From the NCBI GenBank assembly GCA_041397625.1, contig JAWKWH010000001.1, forward strand, positions 992,001 through 1,056,000: a DNA stretch of 64,000 bases. Direction: 5' to 3'. Positions within the stretch are counted from its first letter, which is position 1, and the number at the start of each line of letters is the position of its first letter. A program made the translations under genes and the position numbers. The stretch comes from JAWKWH01 sp041397625 (GTDB lineage Bacteria > Pseudomonadota > Alphaproteobacteria > Rhizobiales > Rhizobiaceae). Shown here piece by piece: positions 34,208 through 42,953 of the stretch. The notes beneath the pieces were generated by a model. That model made no database searches. It was not told where the DNA came from and saw nothing but the letters and a program-made list of their open reading frames with translations.

Positions 34208-34594
34208 ATGGAACCGGACAAGGCACATTACCCGCCGGTCGAGCCGATCGGCGCCGGGCTGCGCGGTCGTTGCCCGCGCTGCGGCGAGGGGCGACTGTTC
34301 TCCGGTTTCCTCACCATCGGCAAGCAATGCGCCAATTGTCGCCTCGATTACGGCTTTGCCGATGCCGGCGACGGGCCGGCGGTTTTCGTCATCCTGATCA
34401 TCGGTTTCATCGTCGTCGGCCTGGCGCTGTGGCTCGAGGTCACGGCCTCTCCGCCGCTCTGGCTGCATCTGACCCTGTGGATACCGCTGACGGTCGCCCT
34501 CGGCCTCGCCGCGCTGCGGTTGATCAAGGGCGTACTGATCACGCTGCAATACGCCAACAAGGCGTCCGAGGGACGGCTGGACCGGCCGGAATGA
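34208..34594 (+). CDS. DUF983 membrane protein of the oxidase cluster
   Basis: A 128-residue protein with an N-terminal zinc-ribbon-like region (GRCPRCGEGRLFSGFLTIG then CANCRLDYG; CxxC pairs near residues 21 and 38) followed by two transmembrane helices (VFVILIIGFIVVGLALWLEV and LTLWIPLTVALGLAALRLI). This is the DUF983 family, found almost always beside ctaE and SURF1 genes and suspected to assist oxidase assembly; the mechanism is unknown. ATG 34208 follows GGGAGAAACG. Its stop overlaps the SURF1 start (ATGA). Confidence 0.9.
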   Translation: MEPDKAHYPPVEPIGAGLRGRCPRCGEGRLFSGFLTIGKQCANCRLDYGFADAGDGPAVFVILIIGFIVVGLALWLEVTASPPLWLHLTLWIPLTVALGLAALRLIKGVLITLQYANKASEGRLDRPE

Positions 34595-35343
34595 GCTCCA
34601 GGGCCGGACCGTCGGGCAGGCGCACCGGCAGGGTGGCGCTGACCGTGCTGGCGTTGGGCGCCTTTGCTGTACTCGCCGGGCTCGGCGTCTGGCAGGTCAA
34701 GCGGCTGCAGTGGAAAGAGAGCCTGATCGCCGCAATAGACGAGCGTATCGCCTCGAAACCCGTCGCGCTTGCCGAGATCGAGCGCCGGCTCGCCGATCCG
34801 GACGGGATCGAATACCGTCCGGTGACGGTCTCGGGCACTTTCGATCATGCAGGGGAAGCGTATTTTTTTACCACCCACAAAGGCCGGACCGGCTACTATG
34901 TCTATACGCCGCTGATGCTCGCCGACGGCCGGGCGCTGTTCGTAAATCGCGGTTTCGTGCCCTACGACAACAAGGACCCGGCAACCCGGCCGCAGGGCCA
35001 GGTGGAAGGCGAGGTGACGGTTACCGGACTTGCCCGGACCGCGATTGCCGAGAAACCGTCCTCTCTGATTCCGGACAATGACCTGGAAAAGAACATCTTT
35101 TACTGGAAGGACCTGTCGGATATGGCGGCGCTGGCCGGCTTCGGAACGGACGCTTCCGTCGTTCGCCTGTTCATCGACGCCGACGATACGCCCAATCCGG
35201 GCGGCCTGCCCATGGGCGGCGTCACGATTATCGACCTGCCCAACAACCATCTGCAGTATGCGATCACATGGTTCGGGCTGGCAGCCGCGCTCGCCGGTGT
35301 TTTCGGCGCATGGCTGTGGCGCGAGCGGGCGCAGAGCCCTTGA
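34591..35343 (+). CDS. SURF1 family oxidase assembly protein
   Basis: A 250-residue protein with a transmembrane helix at each end (VALTVLALGAFAVLAGLGVW near residue 12 and YAITWFGLAAALAGVFGAW near 224) and a periplasmic domain between. Conserved elements: LGVWQVKRLQWKESLI, YRPVTVSGTFDH, GYYVYTPLML, FVNRGFVPYD, NIFYWKDLSDMA. SURF1 helps insert heme a into subunit I. It overlaps DUF983 by four bases. After it, about 50 bp lead to ispH, which extends the operon out of respiration. Confidence 0.93.
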   Translation: MSSRAGPSGRRTGRVALTVLALGAFAVLAGLGVWQVKRLQWKESLIAAIDERIASKPVALAEIERRLADPDGIEYRPVTVSGTFDHAGEAYFFTTHKGRTGYYVYTPLMLADGRALFVNRGFVPYDNKDPATRPQGQVEGEVTVTGLARTAIAEKPSSLIPDNDLEKNIFYWKDLSDMAALAGFGTDASVVRLFIDADDTPNPGGLPMGGVTIIDLPNNHLQYAITWFGLAAALAGVFGAWLWRERAQSP

Positions 35344-35394
35344 CATCGCCGCGCCGCTGCAGCCATCACCGCGCACGAGCTTCAGGGAACCGCG

Positions 35395-36405
35395 ATGCTT
35401 GAGACTTCGGCCAAACCACCGCTGACGATCCGCCTTTGCCAGCCGCGCGGCTTCTGTGCCGGCGTCGACCGGGCGATCCAGATCGTCGTTCTGGCGCTGA
35501 AAAAGTACGGCGCACCTGTTTATGTACGCCACGAGATCGTGCACAATCGCTATGTGGTCGAGGGGTTGCAGAATCGCGGCGCCATATTCGTCGAGGAACT
35601 CGACGAGATACCGGCGGACCACCGCAACCGGCCGGTGGTGTTTTCCGCCCACGGCGTGCCGAAATCCGTACCGGCGGACGCCGAGGCCCGCAACCTGTTC
35701 TATCTGGACGCGACCTGCCCGCTGGTGTCGAAGGTGCACAAGCAGGCCATGCGCCATCAGCGTCTCGGCCGCCATGTGCTGCTGATCGGCCACGCCGGCC
35801 ACCCGGAAGTCGTCGGCACGATGGGGCAGTTGCCGCCGGGCGCGGTAACCCTGATCGAGACCGAGGACGACGCGCGCAGTTTCACACCGCCCGAAGGCGT
35901 GGAACTCGGCTTCGTCACCCAGACGACCCTGTCGGTCGAGGACACCGCCGGGATCATCCGCGCTCTCAACAACCGCTTCGAGAGTCTCCGGGCGCCGGCA
36001 GCCGAATCCATCTGCTACGCCACCACCAACCGCCAGCAGGCGGTGCGCGAAACGGCGGACGGCGCCGATCTCTACCTGATCGTCGGCGCGCCCAATTCGT
36101 CCAATTCCCGGCGCCTGGTCGAAGTCGCCGAACGTGCCGGCGCTTCCCGCGCGATGTTGGTGCAGCGCGCCGCCGAGATACCGTGGGACCGGCTCGACGA
36201 CGTTGGCGTGATCGGCCTGTCGGCCGGCGCGTCTGCGCCCGAGATCATCGTCGACGAGATCATCGACGCGTTCCGCAGCAGCTACGACGTGACCGTGGAT
36301 ATCGCCGTGACCGCCACCGAGACCGAGGAGTTTCCGGTTATGCGGGCCTTGCGCGACGTCGAACTCACCGCCGCCGACATGGCCTTTGTCAACGGAGCCG
36401 GATGA
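35395..36405 (+). CDS. ispH: 4-hydroxy-3-methylbut-2-enyl diphosphate reductase
   Basis: [4Fe-4S] enzyme (336 residues) that makes IPP and DMAPP at the last MEP-pathway step; Dxs, the first enzyme, is encoded at 21-23 kb. The three cluster cysteines are in PRGFCAGVDRAI (near residue 18), DATCPLVSKVHKQ (near 105) and ESICYATTNRQQ (near 204). His residues in VRHEIVHN and GHAGHPEV and the VGAPNSSNSRRLVEV block are also intact. Downstream of the heme O synthase gene this is logical, since the pathway supplies its farnesyl donor. The TGA overlaps the following thrB start. Confidence 0.97.
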   Translation: MLETSAKPPLTIRLCQPRGFCAGVDRAIQIVVLALKKYGAPVYVRHEIVHNRYVVEGLQNRGAIFVEELDEIPADHRNRPVVFSAHGVPKSVPADAEARNLFYLDATCPLVSKVHKQAMRHQRLGRHVLLIGHAGHPEVVGTMGQLPPGAVTLIETEDDARSFTPPEGVELGFVTQTTLSVEDTAGIIRALNNRFESLRAPAAESICYATTNRQQAVRETADGADLYLIVGAPNSSNSRRLVEVAERAGASRAMLVQRAAEIPWDRLDDVGVIGLSAGASAPEIIVDEIIDAFRSSYDVTVDIAVTATETEEFPVMRALRDVELTAADMAFVNGAG

Positions 36406-37373
36406 TGGCGGTCTATACCGACATCAACGAAGAAGAACTCGGCGCGTTCCTCGATCATTATTCGGTTGGCCAGCTCCTGTCCTACAAGGGCATCGCAGAG
36501 GGCACCGAAAACACCAACTTCCTCGTTCATACCGCCACCGGCTCATACATCCTCACGCTTTATGAGAAGCGCGTCGCCGAGGCCGATCTGCCGTTCTTCC
36601 TGGGCTTGATGCAGCACCTGGCCAACAAGGATATCGCCTGCCCGCTGCCGGTGGTCCGCGACGATGGCGGGCTGGTCGGCCGTGTCGCCGGCCGGCCGGC
36701 GGCATTGATCACCTTCCTGGAAGGCATGTGGATGCGTCGTCCGACGGTCGAGCACTGCCGCCAGGTCGGCGCCGCGATCGCCGGGCTGCATCTGGCGGGA
36801 ACGGACTTTTCCATGCGGCGGCGAAACGCGCTCGACCTGGCCGGCTGTCGCGATCTGTGGGAAAAGGCACGGCCGGGCGCCGATGGCGTCGTCGACGGAC
36901 TGGCAGCCGAGATCGACGCCGATTTCGCCGAGATCGAGGCCGGCTGGCCGTCGGATATCCCGTCCGGCGTCATCCATGCAGACCTGTTTCCCGACAATGT
37001 GTTCTTCCTTGGCGACAGGCTCTCGGGCTTGATCGACTTTTACTTCGCCTGCAATGATTTCTACGCCTACGACGTGGCGACCTGCCTCAACGCCTGGTGC
37101 TTCGAGCGCGACTTCTCCTTCAACCTGACCAAGGGCACGGCGCTGCTCGCCGGCTACCAGTCCGTGCGGCCGTTGGAGAAGGTCGAGATCGATACCCTGC
37201 CGATTCTCGCCCGTGGCTCGGCGCTTCGTTTCCTTCTCACCCGCCTTTACGACTGGGTGGCGGGTCCCGGCGGAGATCTGGTCAAGAAACGCGATCCGGG
37301 CGAGTACATCCGCCGCCTGCGCTTCCATCGCGGCATCGTGTCGGCGCGCGAATACGGTCTGGCCGCATCGTGA
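36405..37373 (+). CDS. thrB: Homoserine kinase (APH/choline-kinase-fold ThrB)
   Basis: Phosphorylates homoserine at the branch to threonine; ThrC is encoded at 44.9-46.3 kb. This is the aminoglycoside-phosphotransferase-fold form of ThrB (322 residues), not the GHMP kinase of enterics. Visible elements: GIAEGTENTNFLVHT (nucleotide loop, near residue 27), catalytic loop VIHADLFPDNVFFL (near 189; Asp catalytic, Asn metal), and the metal Asp in SGLIDFYFACNDFYAYD. Two adjacent ATGs occur at 36402 and 36405; the second has the better spacing from GGAG at 36394. Overlaps ispH and, at its end, rnhA. Confidence 0.95.
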   Translation: MAVYTDINEEELGAFLDHYSVGQLLSYKGIAEGTENTNFLVHTATGSYILTLYEKRVAEADLPFFLGLMQHLANKDIACPLPVVRDDGGLVGRVAGRPAALITFLEGMWMRRPTVEHCRQVGAAIAGLHLAGTDFSMRRRNALDLAGCRDLWEKARPGADGVVDGLAAEIDADFAEIEAGWPSDIPSGVIHADLFPDNVFFLGDRLSGLIDFYFACNDFYAYDVATCLNAWCFERDFSFNLTKGTALLAGYQSVRPLEKVEIDTLPILARGSALRFLLTRLYDWVAGPGGDLVKKRDPGEYIRRLRFHRGIVSAREYGLAAS

Positions 37374-37825
37374 AATCGGTCGAGATCTTCACCGACGGCG
37401 CCTGTTCAGGCAACCCGGGCCCGGGCGGCTGGGGGGCGGTACTGCGGTTCGGTCGCGCCGAGAAGGAGCTTTCGGGCGGCGAGGCGGAAACCACCAACAA
37501 CCGCATGGAGCTGACCGCGGCGATCGAGGCGCTGAATGCGCTGAAGGAGCCCTGCAAGGTCGACCTCCATACCGACAGCGTCTATGTGCGCGACGGCATT
37601 TCGGGATGGATCGAAGGCTGGAAACGCAACGGCTGGAAGACGGCGGCGAAAAAGCCGGTCAAGAACGCGGAACTCTGGCAGGCGCTTGACGAGGCCAGGC
37701 AACGCCACGACGTCACCTGGCACTGGGTGAAGGGCCATGCCGGCCATCCTGAAAACGAGCGCGCAGACCAGCTCGCGCGCGACGGCATGAAACCGTTCAA
37801 GATCAGGAACGAAGGAACCGGCTAA
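37370..37825 (+). CDS. rnhA: Ribonuclease HI
   Basis: Cleaves the RNA strand of RNA-DNA hybrids. At 151 residues it is the single-domain bacterial enzyme. The DEDD catalytic set is complete: Asp in IFTDGACSGNPGPGGWGA (near residue 8), Glu in NNRMELTA (near 47), Asp in LHTDSVYV (near 69) and Asp in NERADQLA (near 133); the flexible His is in KGHAGHPEN. The basic protrusion WKRNGWKTAAKKPV is present. GTG start at 37370 overlaps the thrB stop by four bases. This closes the long oxidase-ispH-thrB operon; the convergent peroxiredoxin gene begins six bases on. Confidence 0.96.
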   Translation: MKSVEIFTDGACSGNPGPGGWGAVLRFGRAEKELSGGEAETTNNRMELTAAIEALNALKEPCKVDLHTDSVYVRDGISGWIEGWKRNGWKTAAKKPVKNAELWQALDEARQRHDVTWHWVKGHAGHPENERADQLARDGMKPFKIRNEGTG

Positions 37826-37831
37826 CCGGGT

Positions 37832-38326
37832 TCAGCCTTCCGCGAGCTGCTCCAGGATCTTTATCGCCCCGGTCTCGATCGCCTGGCCGGATTTCGGCTC
37901 GATGTTGAGCGCAGCCACCTTGCCGTCGTCGACGATCATCGAGAAGCGGGTGTAACGCAGACCCATGCCGGCAGCGCTCAGGTCCACGTCCAGCCCGGTG
38001 GCCCTGGCGAACGAGCCGTCATAGTCGGCGAGAAACAGCAGCTTGCCGGCGGCCTTGGTGGCGTCGGCCCAGGCATTCATGACGAAATGGTCGTTGGTGG
38101 CCACCACCGCGATGGTGTCGATGCCCCTGGCGCGGAGCACATCGTAATTCTCGATGAAACTCGGAACATGCTGATTGTGGCAGGTCTTTGTGAACGCGCC
38201 GGGCACACCGAACAGGACCACCTTCTTGCCGGCGAAAATGTCGGCGGTCGAAATGTTCGCCGGTCCGTCGGCGGTCACCGTCTTGAAGGTCGCTTCGGGT
38301 AGCTTGTCGCCGATGGCAATGGTCAT
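37832..38326 (-). CDS. Peroxiredoxin (Prx5-like, single cysteine)
   Basis: Thiol peroxidase of about 164 residues that reduces hydrogen and organic peroxides. The peroxidatic Cys is in VPGAFTKTCHNQHVPSF near residue 49, with the conserved Thr three residues earlier; the active-site Arg is in MGLRYTRFSMI near 127. The frame contains no other cysteine, so it must rely on an external thiol (glutathione or glutaredoxin) for recycling. ATG 38326 (MTIAIGDKLPE) has GGAG upstream; the 17-residue extension to 38377 is not conserved-looking. It is monocistronic. Confidence 0.93.
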   Translation of the reverse strand: MTIAIGDKLPEATFKTVTADGPANISTADIFAGKKVVLFGVPGAFTKTCHNQHVPSFIENYDVLRARGIDTIAVVATNDHFVMNAWADATKAAGKLLFLADYDGSFARATGLDVDLSAAGMGLRYTRFSMIVDDGKVAALNIEPKSGQAIETGAIKILEQLAEG

Positions 38327-38406
38327 GATGGGCTCCTTGGGGGACGATCGGGCACGCGATGCACGCGCCGGAGACATAGCGGTTTGCCTGTCCCTGTCCA
38401 GAAAAA

Positions 38407-39216
38407 TCAGTCGGAGGAAACGGCCGGGGCGTCGATATGGCCCGAAACCGCACCCTCTTCCGACACGAGCGTGTAGAAGAATTCGGCTGCCGCCGGCTCC
38501 TTCGGCCGGTCCAGCAGCGGGATGTCGAACCCCGGCCCCGTTTCGTCGCGCCGGAACACCGGGGTGCCGAAATACCAGCCGTCGCCCGACGCCATGAACA
38601 ATGTCGCCTCTTCGTCCGGTCGGGGCAGCGCGACGCTGGCGCGCAGCACGGCGGGTTTCTCCTCGTCGAGCCGTCGTACCGCGAAATCGTCACGCTCCAT
38701 GCCGGGCAGCGCGGCGAAAGCGGCTGCCACGGCGGCCGCATCGCTGCTGCTTGCCCCGGATGCCGAGGGATCGACGGTGAACCTCGCCGACACGGGAATG
38801 CAGATCGTCTCGCAAATGCCGAGGAAGACATCGGCCTCGATCAGCGGTGCACGGCCGATGGCGAACTCCAGCGCCAGCGATATCTGATGTTTGTAGCCGG
38901 CCCAGACGGCATATCCGTCATCGAAACGTTCCGGCGCCGGAAACAGGAAACGAGCGGTAGACACATCCCGGCTCGCGCCGACATCGATCTGCGGCGGCAC
39001 CCCGGCATCGCCGGGATCGAGCCAATAGGTCTTCCAGCCGGGTTTGAGTAGGATCTCCAGGGCGCCCTTGAGGACACCGTCTTCGGCGGGTTGATCGTCG
39101 ACGACGAGACGAATGTCGCCGCCCTCGGTGGCGACCCACGCGCTGCTTGCGCCGACAGCCGGCTGGACGGTGAAAGCCGTGCCAAGCAGCGCCGACAGGA
39201 TGAGAAAACGGATCAT
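38407..39216 (-). CDS. Stand-alone DsbD N-terminal-domain-like secreted protein
   Basis: A 269-residue protein with a signal peptide (MIRFLILSALLGTAFTVQPAVGA). The mature protein matches the DsbD alpha (thiol:disulfide interchange) immunoglobulin-like domain: LEILLKPGWKTYWLDPGDAGVPP, RFLFPAPERFDDGYAVWAGY, and the Cys pair in FLGICETICIPVSA near residue 140. Unlike DsbD it has no membrane or thioredoxin domains, so it is a periplasmic domain alone, as commonly annotated in Rhizobiales. It may act with a separate CcdA/ScsB-like reductase. The ATG at 39216 is used; the frame is open up to 39558 but that part is intergenic. Confidence 0.82.
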   Translation of the reverse strand: MIRFLILSALLGTAFTVQPAVGASSAWVATEGGDIRLVVDDQPAEDGVLKGALEILLKPGWKTYWLDPGDAGVPPQIDVGASRDVSTARFLFPAPERFDDGYAVWAGYKHQISLALEFAIGRAPLIEADVFLGICETICIPVSARFTVDPSASGASSSDAAAVAAAFAALPGMERDDFAVRRLDEEKPAVLRASVALPRPDEEATLFMASGDGWYFGTPVFRRDETGPGFDIPLLDRPKEPAAAEFFYTLVSEEGAVSGHIDAPAVSSD

Positions 39217-39416
39217 GACCGGAATGTGATCCGACAAGTGCCGGCGCGCAATGGCACGGCGCGACAATGATGATGATATTTGCGTGAACCGCCCACGGGG
39301 TCGGCGGTATCGTACGCATTTTTCCGTTCGATGACGATTTCGGACACCAACGCTGCCAATCGCTAATTCGTCGTTACAGCCTATCAATCGAACGCCAAAA
39401 AGCTTACTCTTCATCC

Positions 39417-40025
39417 ATGGAACTCGGCAGCCACCCCTGCGGCAACGACCGGCGCAGTTCGCTCGACGGACAATTTCTGGTCGCCATGCCCGGCATGCTT
39501 GACGAGCGTTTCGCCCGTTCGGTGATCTATCTGTGCGCCCACAGCGACGAGGGTGCAATGGGCCTGATCATCAATCGTGCCCAGCAGATCGGCTTTCCGG
39601 AACTTCTGGTCCAACTCGACATCATCGAAGCCAAGGACGAGATTCGCCTGCCCGAGAGCGCCCGCTCGCTGGTCGTTCGCAGCGGCGGGCCGGTAGACCA
39701 GGGCAGGGGGTTCGTTATCCATTCCGACGACTATGTCACCGACTCGTCCATGCCCGTCGACGACAGCATCGTGATGACGGCGACGATCGACATTCTGCGC
39801 GCCATCTCCAACGGGCGCGGCCCGGCGCGGGCCTTCATGGCGCTCGGCTATTCCGGCTGGGGGCCGGGGCAACTGGAGGCCGAAATCGCCGACAATGGTT
39901 GGCTGACATGCCCCGCCGACCGCGACCTGCTGTTCGATGCCGATATCGATCGCAAATACGACCGGGTGTTGTTCAACCTGGGTATCGATCCGCTGCACCT
40001 GAGCGCCGAGGCCGGTCGCGCCTGA
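39417..40025 (+). CDS. YqgE/AlgH family protein (DUF179)
   Basis: Encodes 202 residues. Family hallmarks: LDGQFLVAMPGMLDERFARSVIYL near residue 17, CAHSDEGAMGLIINR near 42, VRSGGPVDQGRGFVIHS near 88, and LGYSGWGPGQLEAEI near 142 before the C-terminal NGWLT. The family is named after the Pseudomonas AlgH alginate regulator, but its biochemical activity is not established. Cytosolic, no membrane segments. It is divergent from the DsbD-like gene (200 bp between) and converges on the large EAL protein with 19 bp in between. Confidence 0.93.
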   Translation: MELGSHPCGNDRRSSLDGQFLVAMPGMLDERFARSVIYLCAHSDEGAMGLIINRAQQIGFPELLVQLDIIEAKDEIRLPESARSLVVRSGGPVDQGRGFVIHSDDYVTDSSMPVDDSIVMTATIDILRAISNGRGPARAFMALGYSGWGPGQLEAEIADNGWLTCPADRDLLFDADIDRKYDRVLFNLGIDPLHLSAEAGRA

Positions 40026-40044
40026 ACGTACCGGGCCCTGCCGC

Positions 40045-42951
40045 CTATTGCGCCGCCGCGCTTTCCGGCTGGGTTACGGGATGGCGCTCCTTCAAAAGCC
40101 GCAGCACCACTTCGGCATCCATCGGCGCGCCGAACATGAAGCTCTGCACATATTCGCAGCCCATCTCGCGCAGCTTGTCGGCATCGGCCTCGTCGGTCAC
40201 GCCCTCGGTGACAACCGACAGGCCGAGATCGTGCGCCATGTTGATCATCGACTTCAGCAGCACGGTCTTTTTGGGGCTGGTATCGTCGACGAAGCTCTTG
40301 TCGATCTTGATCGTGTCGAAGGGGAAGCGCGTCAGATAGGACAGCGACGAGAACCCGGTGCCGAAATCGTCGAGCGACAGGCCGATGCCGAGCTGCTTCA
40401 GCCGTTTGAGCACATTGGCCGCCTGTTCGGGATTGGCCATGACCATCGACTCGGTCAGTTCCAGCCGGAAACAGCGCGCCGGCAGGCTGGATCGGGCGAG
40501 AACCGAACGCACATCGGCGACGAGGTCCTGCCGAATCAACTGCTGGCTCGACAGGTTGACGGAGATGGATAGCGGTACGTCGTCGATCTCGCTTTGCCAG
40601 GCGTAGAGATCGCTCGCCGCCTTCTGCATGGCAAACAGGCCGAGCTGGACAATCAGTCCGGTGCTCTCGGCGGCCGGGATGAAGTCGCTGGGCGGTATGA
40701 TGCCGCGACGCGGATGCTCCCATCGGATCAGCGCCTCGAAGCCGGCCACCGAAGCGTCCTCGAGCCGGACGATCGGCTGGTAGACCAGTTTGAATTCCGA
40801 GCGCTCGACGGCGCGTCTGAGATCGGATTCCATCTGCAGCCGGTCGGTGCCGAAGCTGCGGAAGGCCGGCCGGAACGGCTCGATGCGGTCGCCGCCGAAG
40901 CGCTTGGCCTGCTGCATTGCAAGCTCGGCATCCTTCATCATCTCCTCGGCCGTTATCTTTGCCGAGGTAACGGTGATCAGGCCGATCGAAGCGGTGAGTA
41001 CGATCTCGTTCTTGCCGAAGGTGATCGGCGCACCGATCGCCTGTTTGACCGCTTCGGCAAACGCGGCGATGCGGTCGGGCTCCTGCTCAGACAGCAGCAG
41101 CAGCGCGAACTGGTCGCCGGAGGTCCGCGACAGCGTATCGTGCGGCTTCAACAGCCGGTGCAGCCGCCGGGCGATCGTCAGCAGCATGGTGTCGCCGGCG
41201 GAGATGCCAAGGCTTTCGTTGACCTGGTTGAAGCGGTCGATGTCGATGGAAAACACCGTGGGTTTGAGCTTTTCCTCGGCATGGGCGATGGCGATCACCG
41301 CCTCCAACCGGTTGAGGAACAGTTCGCGGTTGGGCAGGCCGGTCAGATTGTCATGGACGGCATCGTGCAACAGTCGCTGCTCGGCGTATTTCTGGTCGGT
41401 CACCTCGACCAGCGTGCCGACGCAGCGGATGATCTCGCCGTCGGAGCCGACCACCGGTCTGGCGCGCAACAAGAACCAATGGTAGTGGCCGTCGGCGCCA
41501 CGCAGCCTGAAGGTCTGGTTGATCCGGCCGCGGCGGTGTTCGAGCACGATGTCGAGCGTGGTCCTGAACTGGTCGCGATCTTCCTGGTGCAGCACGGGCA
41601 GCCAGTTGCGCGCCGGCCCTTGCAGGCTGAACGGCGCCAGGCCGAGAGCATCGGACACGTCCGGACGCGTGACGATGCGATCGCGCAGCACGTCCCAGTC
41701 CCAGACCAGGTCGCCGGCGCCGGTAATCGCGAGCGCCTGGCGCTCCATGTCGCTGAACAGGCCCTGCTGCAATCCACCGCCGGCAAAGGCGTGCTGCATG
41801 ACGGTAAAGCCGATCAGAAGCGTGATCAGGATCAGCCCGCCGCCAAGCGCTGGCTGCACGATATCATTGTCGAGCAGGCCGGTAACCGCCATCCACGACC
41901 CGATAAGCCAGACCAGCACCATCAGCCAGCTTGGAACAAGCATGATGGCGCGGTCGTAGCTGCGCGCGCCGAGATAGATGATCAGCCCGACGCCGACGAG
42001 CGCGGTCAGCACGAAGGAGACGCGCGCGATGCCGGCGGCCAGCGGCGGCTCGATGATGGCGCCGACGGCGAGCAGGACGAGGCCGAGGATCCAGATCAGC
42101 GCACCGTAGCTGAAATGGTCATGCCAGCGATTGAGGTTGAGATAGGTGAACAGGAAGATGACCAGTGTCGCCGCCAGGCCGACTTCGGTGCCGGCACGCC
42201 ACATCTGCGCGTTGCCGGGCGTGATCTCTATCACCCGGTTCAGGAAGCCGAAATCGACGCAGATATAGGCCAGGACCGCCCAGGCCAACGCTGCCGTGGC
42301 CGGAAACATCGACGTACCCTTGACGACGAACAGGATGGTGAGAAACAGCGCCAGAAGGCCGGAGATGCCGATGACGATGCCGCGATAGAGCGTGTAAGAG
42401 TTGATCGTGTCCTTGTAGGCCTCGGTATCCCACAGATAGATCTGCGGCAGGTTGGGGGAGGCCAGTTCGGCAACGAAGGTGACAACCGTTCCCGGATTGA
42501 GCGTGACCTGGAAAATATCGGCATCCTGGCTCGATTGCCGGTCGAGCGCAAAGCCCTCGCTCGGCGTGATGGCGGTGATGCGCTGCGAACCGAGATCGGG
42601 CGACAGCAGGCCGGAACCGACCAGGCGGAAATGCGGAGCGACGATCAGCCGGTCGATCTGCTCGTCGGTGGCGTTGGCGAGCGCGAACACCGCCCAGTCG
42701 CCGCTGGAACCCTCGTCGTTCGCCTCCACTTCGATGCGGCGCACGATACCATCGGGCTGGGCGGCGGTGTTGACCTGGAAGGACGAGCCCTGGTTGCGGT
42801 GGAACTCGACCGCCTGCGACAGATCGAGCGCAACATCGTCCTTGGAGATCTTGATCGGCTCGATGGCTGCCCCCGGCGTGATGGACAGCAACAGCGCGAA
42901 AACCGCGATTGCAATCGCCTGGACAACCGTCAGCAGTTTGCGCGCCGCCAT
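40045..42951 (-). CDS. Membrane receptor with 7TM/DISM-like sensor, PAS, degenerate GGDEF and EAL domains
   Basis: A 968-residue c-di-GMP signalling protein. Layout: signal peptide (about 1-32); periplasmic beta domain (to about 190) and about seven transmembrane helices (195-395), resembling 7TMR-DISM receptors; PAS/PAC (about 410-515, with RINQTFRLRGADGHYHWF); GGDEF (about 525-680); EAL (about 700-955). The GGDEF signature reads SGDQF, so cyclase activity is unlikely. EAL residues are kept: ALIRWEHP with its Glu (EALIRW), ELTES, DDFGTGFSS, KIDKSFV, TEGV. It is thus probably a phosphodiesterase. ATG 42951 (MAARKLL) is preferred to the upstream 43029. It follows the GNAT gene by two bases. 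Confidence 0.9.
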   Translation of the reverse strand: MAARKLLTVVQAIAIAVFALLLSITPGAAIEPIKISKDDVALDLSQAVEFHRNQGSSFQVNTAAQPDGIVRRIEVEANDEGSSGDWAVFALANATDEQIDRLIVAPHFRLVGSGLLSPDLGSQRITAITPSEGFALDRQSSQDADIFQVTLNPGTVVTFVAELASPNLPQIYLWDTEAYKDTINSYTLYRGIVIGISGLLALFLTILFVVKGTSMFPATAALAWAVLAYICVDFGFLNRVIEITPGNAQMWRAGTEVGLAATLVIFLFTYLNLNRWHDHFSYGALIWILGLVLLAVGAIIEPPLAAGIARVSFVLTALVGVGLIIYLGARSYDRAIMLVPSWLMVLVWLIGSWMAVTGLLDNDIVQPALGGGLILITLLIGFTVMQHAFAGGGLQQGLFSDMERQALAITGAGDLVWDWDVLRDRIVTRPDVSDALGLAPFSLQGPARNWLPVLHQEDRDQFRTTLDIVLEHRRGRINQTFRLRGADGHYHWFLLRARPVVGSDGEIIRCVGTLVEVTDQKYAEQRLLHDAVHDNLTGLPNRELFLNRLEAVIAIAHAEEKLKPTVFSIDIDRFNQVNESLGISAGDTMLLTIARRLHRLLKPHDTLSRTSGDQFALLLLSEQEPDRIAAFAEAVKQAIGAPITFGKNEIVLTASIGLITVTSAKITAEEMMKDAELAMQQAKRFGGDRIEPFRPAFRSFGTDRLQMESDLRRAVERSEFKLVYQPIVRLEDASVAGFEALIRWEHPRRGIIPPSDFIPAAESTGLIVQLGLFAMQKAASDLYAWQSEIDDVPLSISVNLSSQQLIRQDLVADVRSVLARSSLPARCFRLELTESMVMANPEQAANVLKRLKQLGIGLSLDDFGTGFSSLSYLTRFPFDTIKIDKSFVDDTSPKKTVLLKSMINMAHDLGLSVVTEGVTDEADADKLREMGCEYVQSFMFGAPMDAEVVLRLLKERHPVTQPESAAAQ

Positions 42952-42953
42952 CG

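Noticed and set aside
34177..35343. Possible DUF983-SURF1 fusion
   Set aside because: The SURF1 frame is accidentally open through DUF983; both proteins have normal length and overlap by ATGA only.
35436..37373. Possible ispH-thrB fusion or frameshift
   Set aside because: The long frame is the thrB frame staying open through ispH in another phase; ispH and thrB are each complete with own starts.
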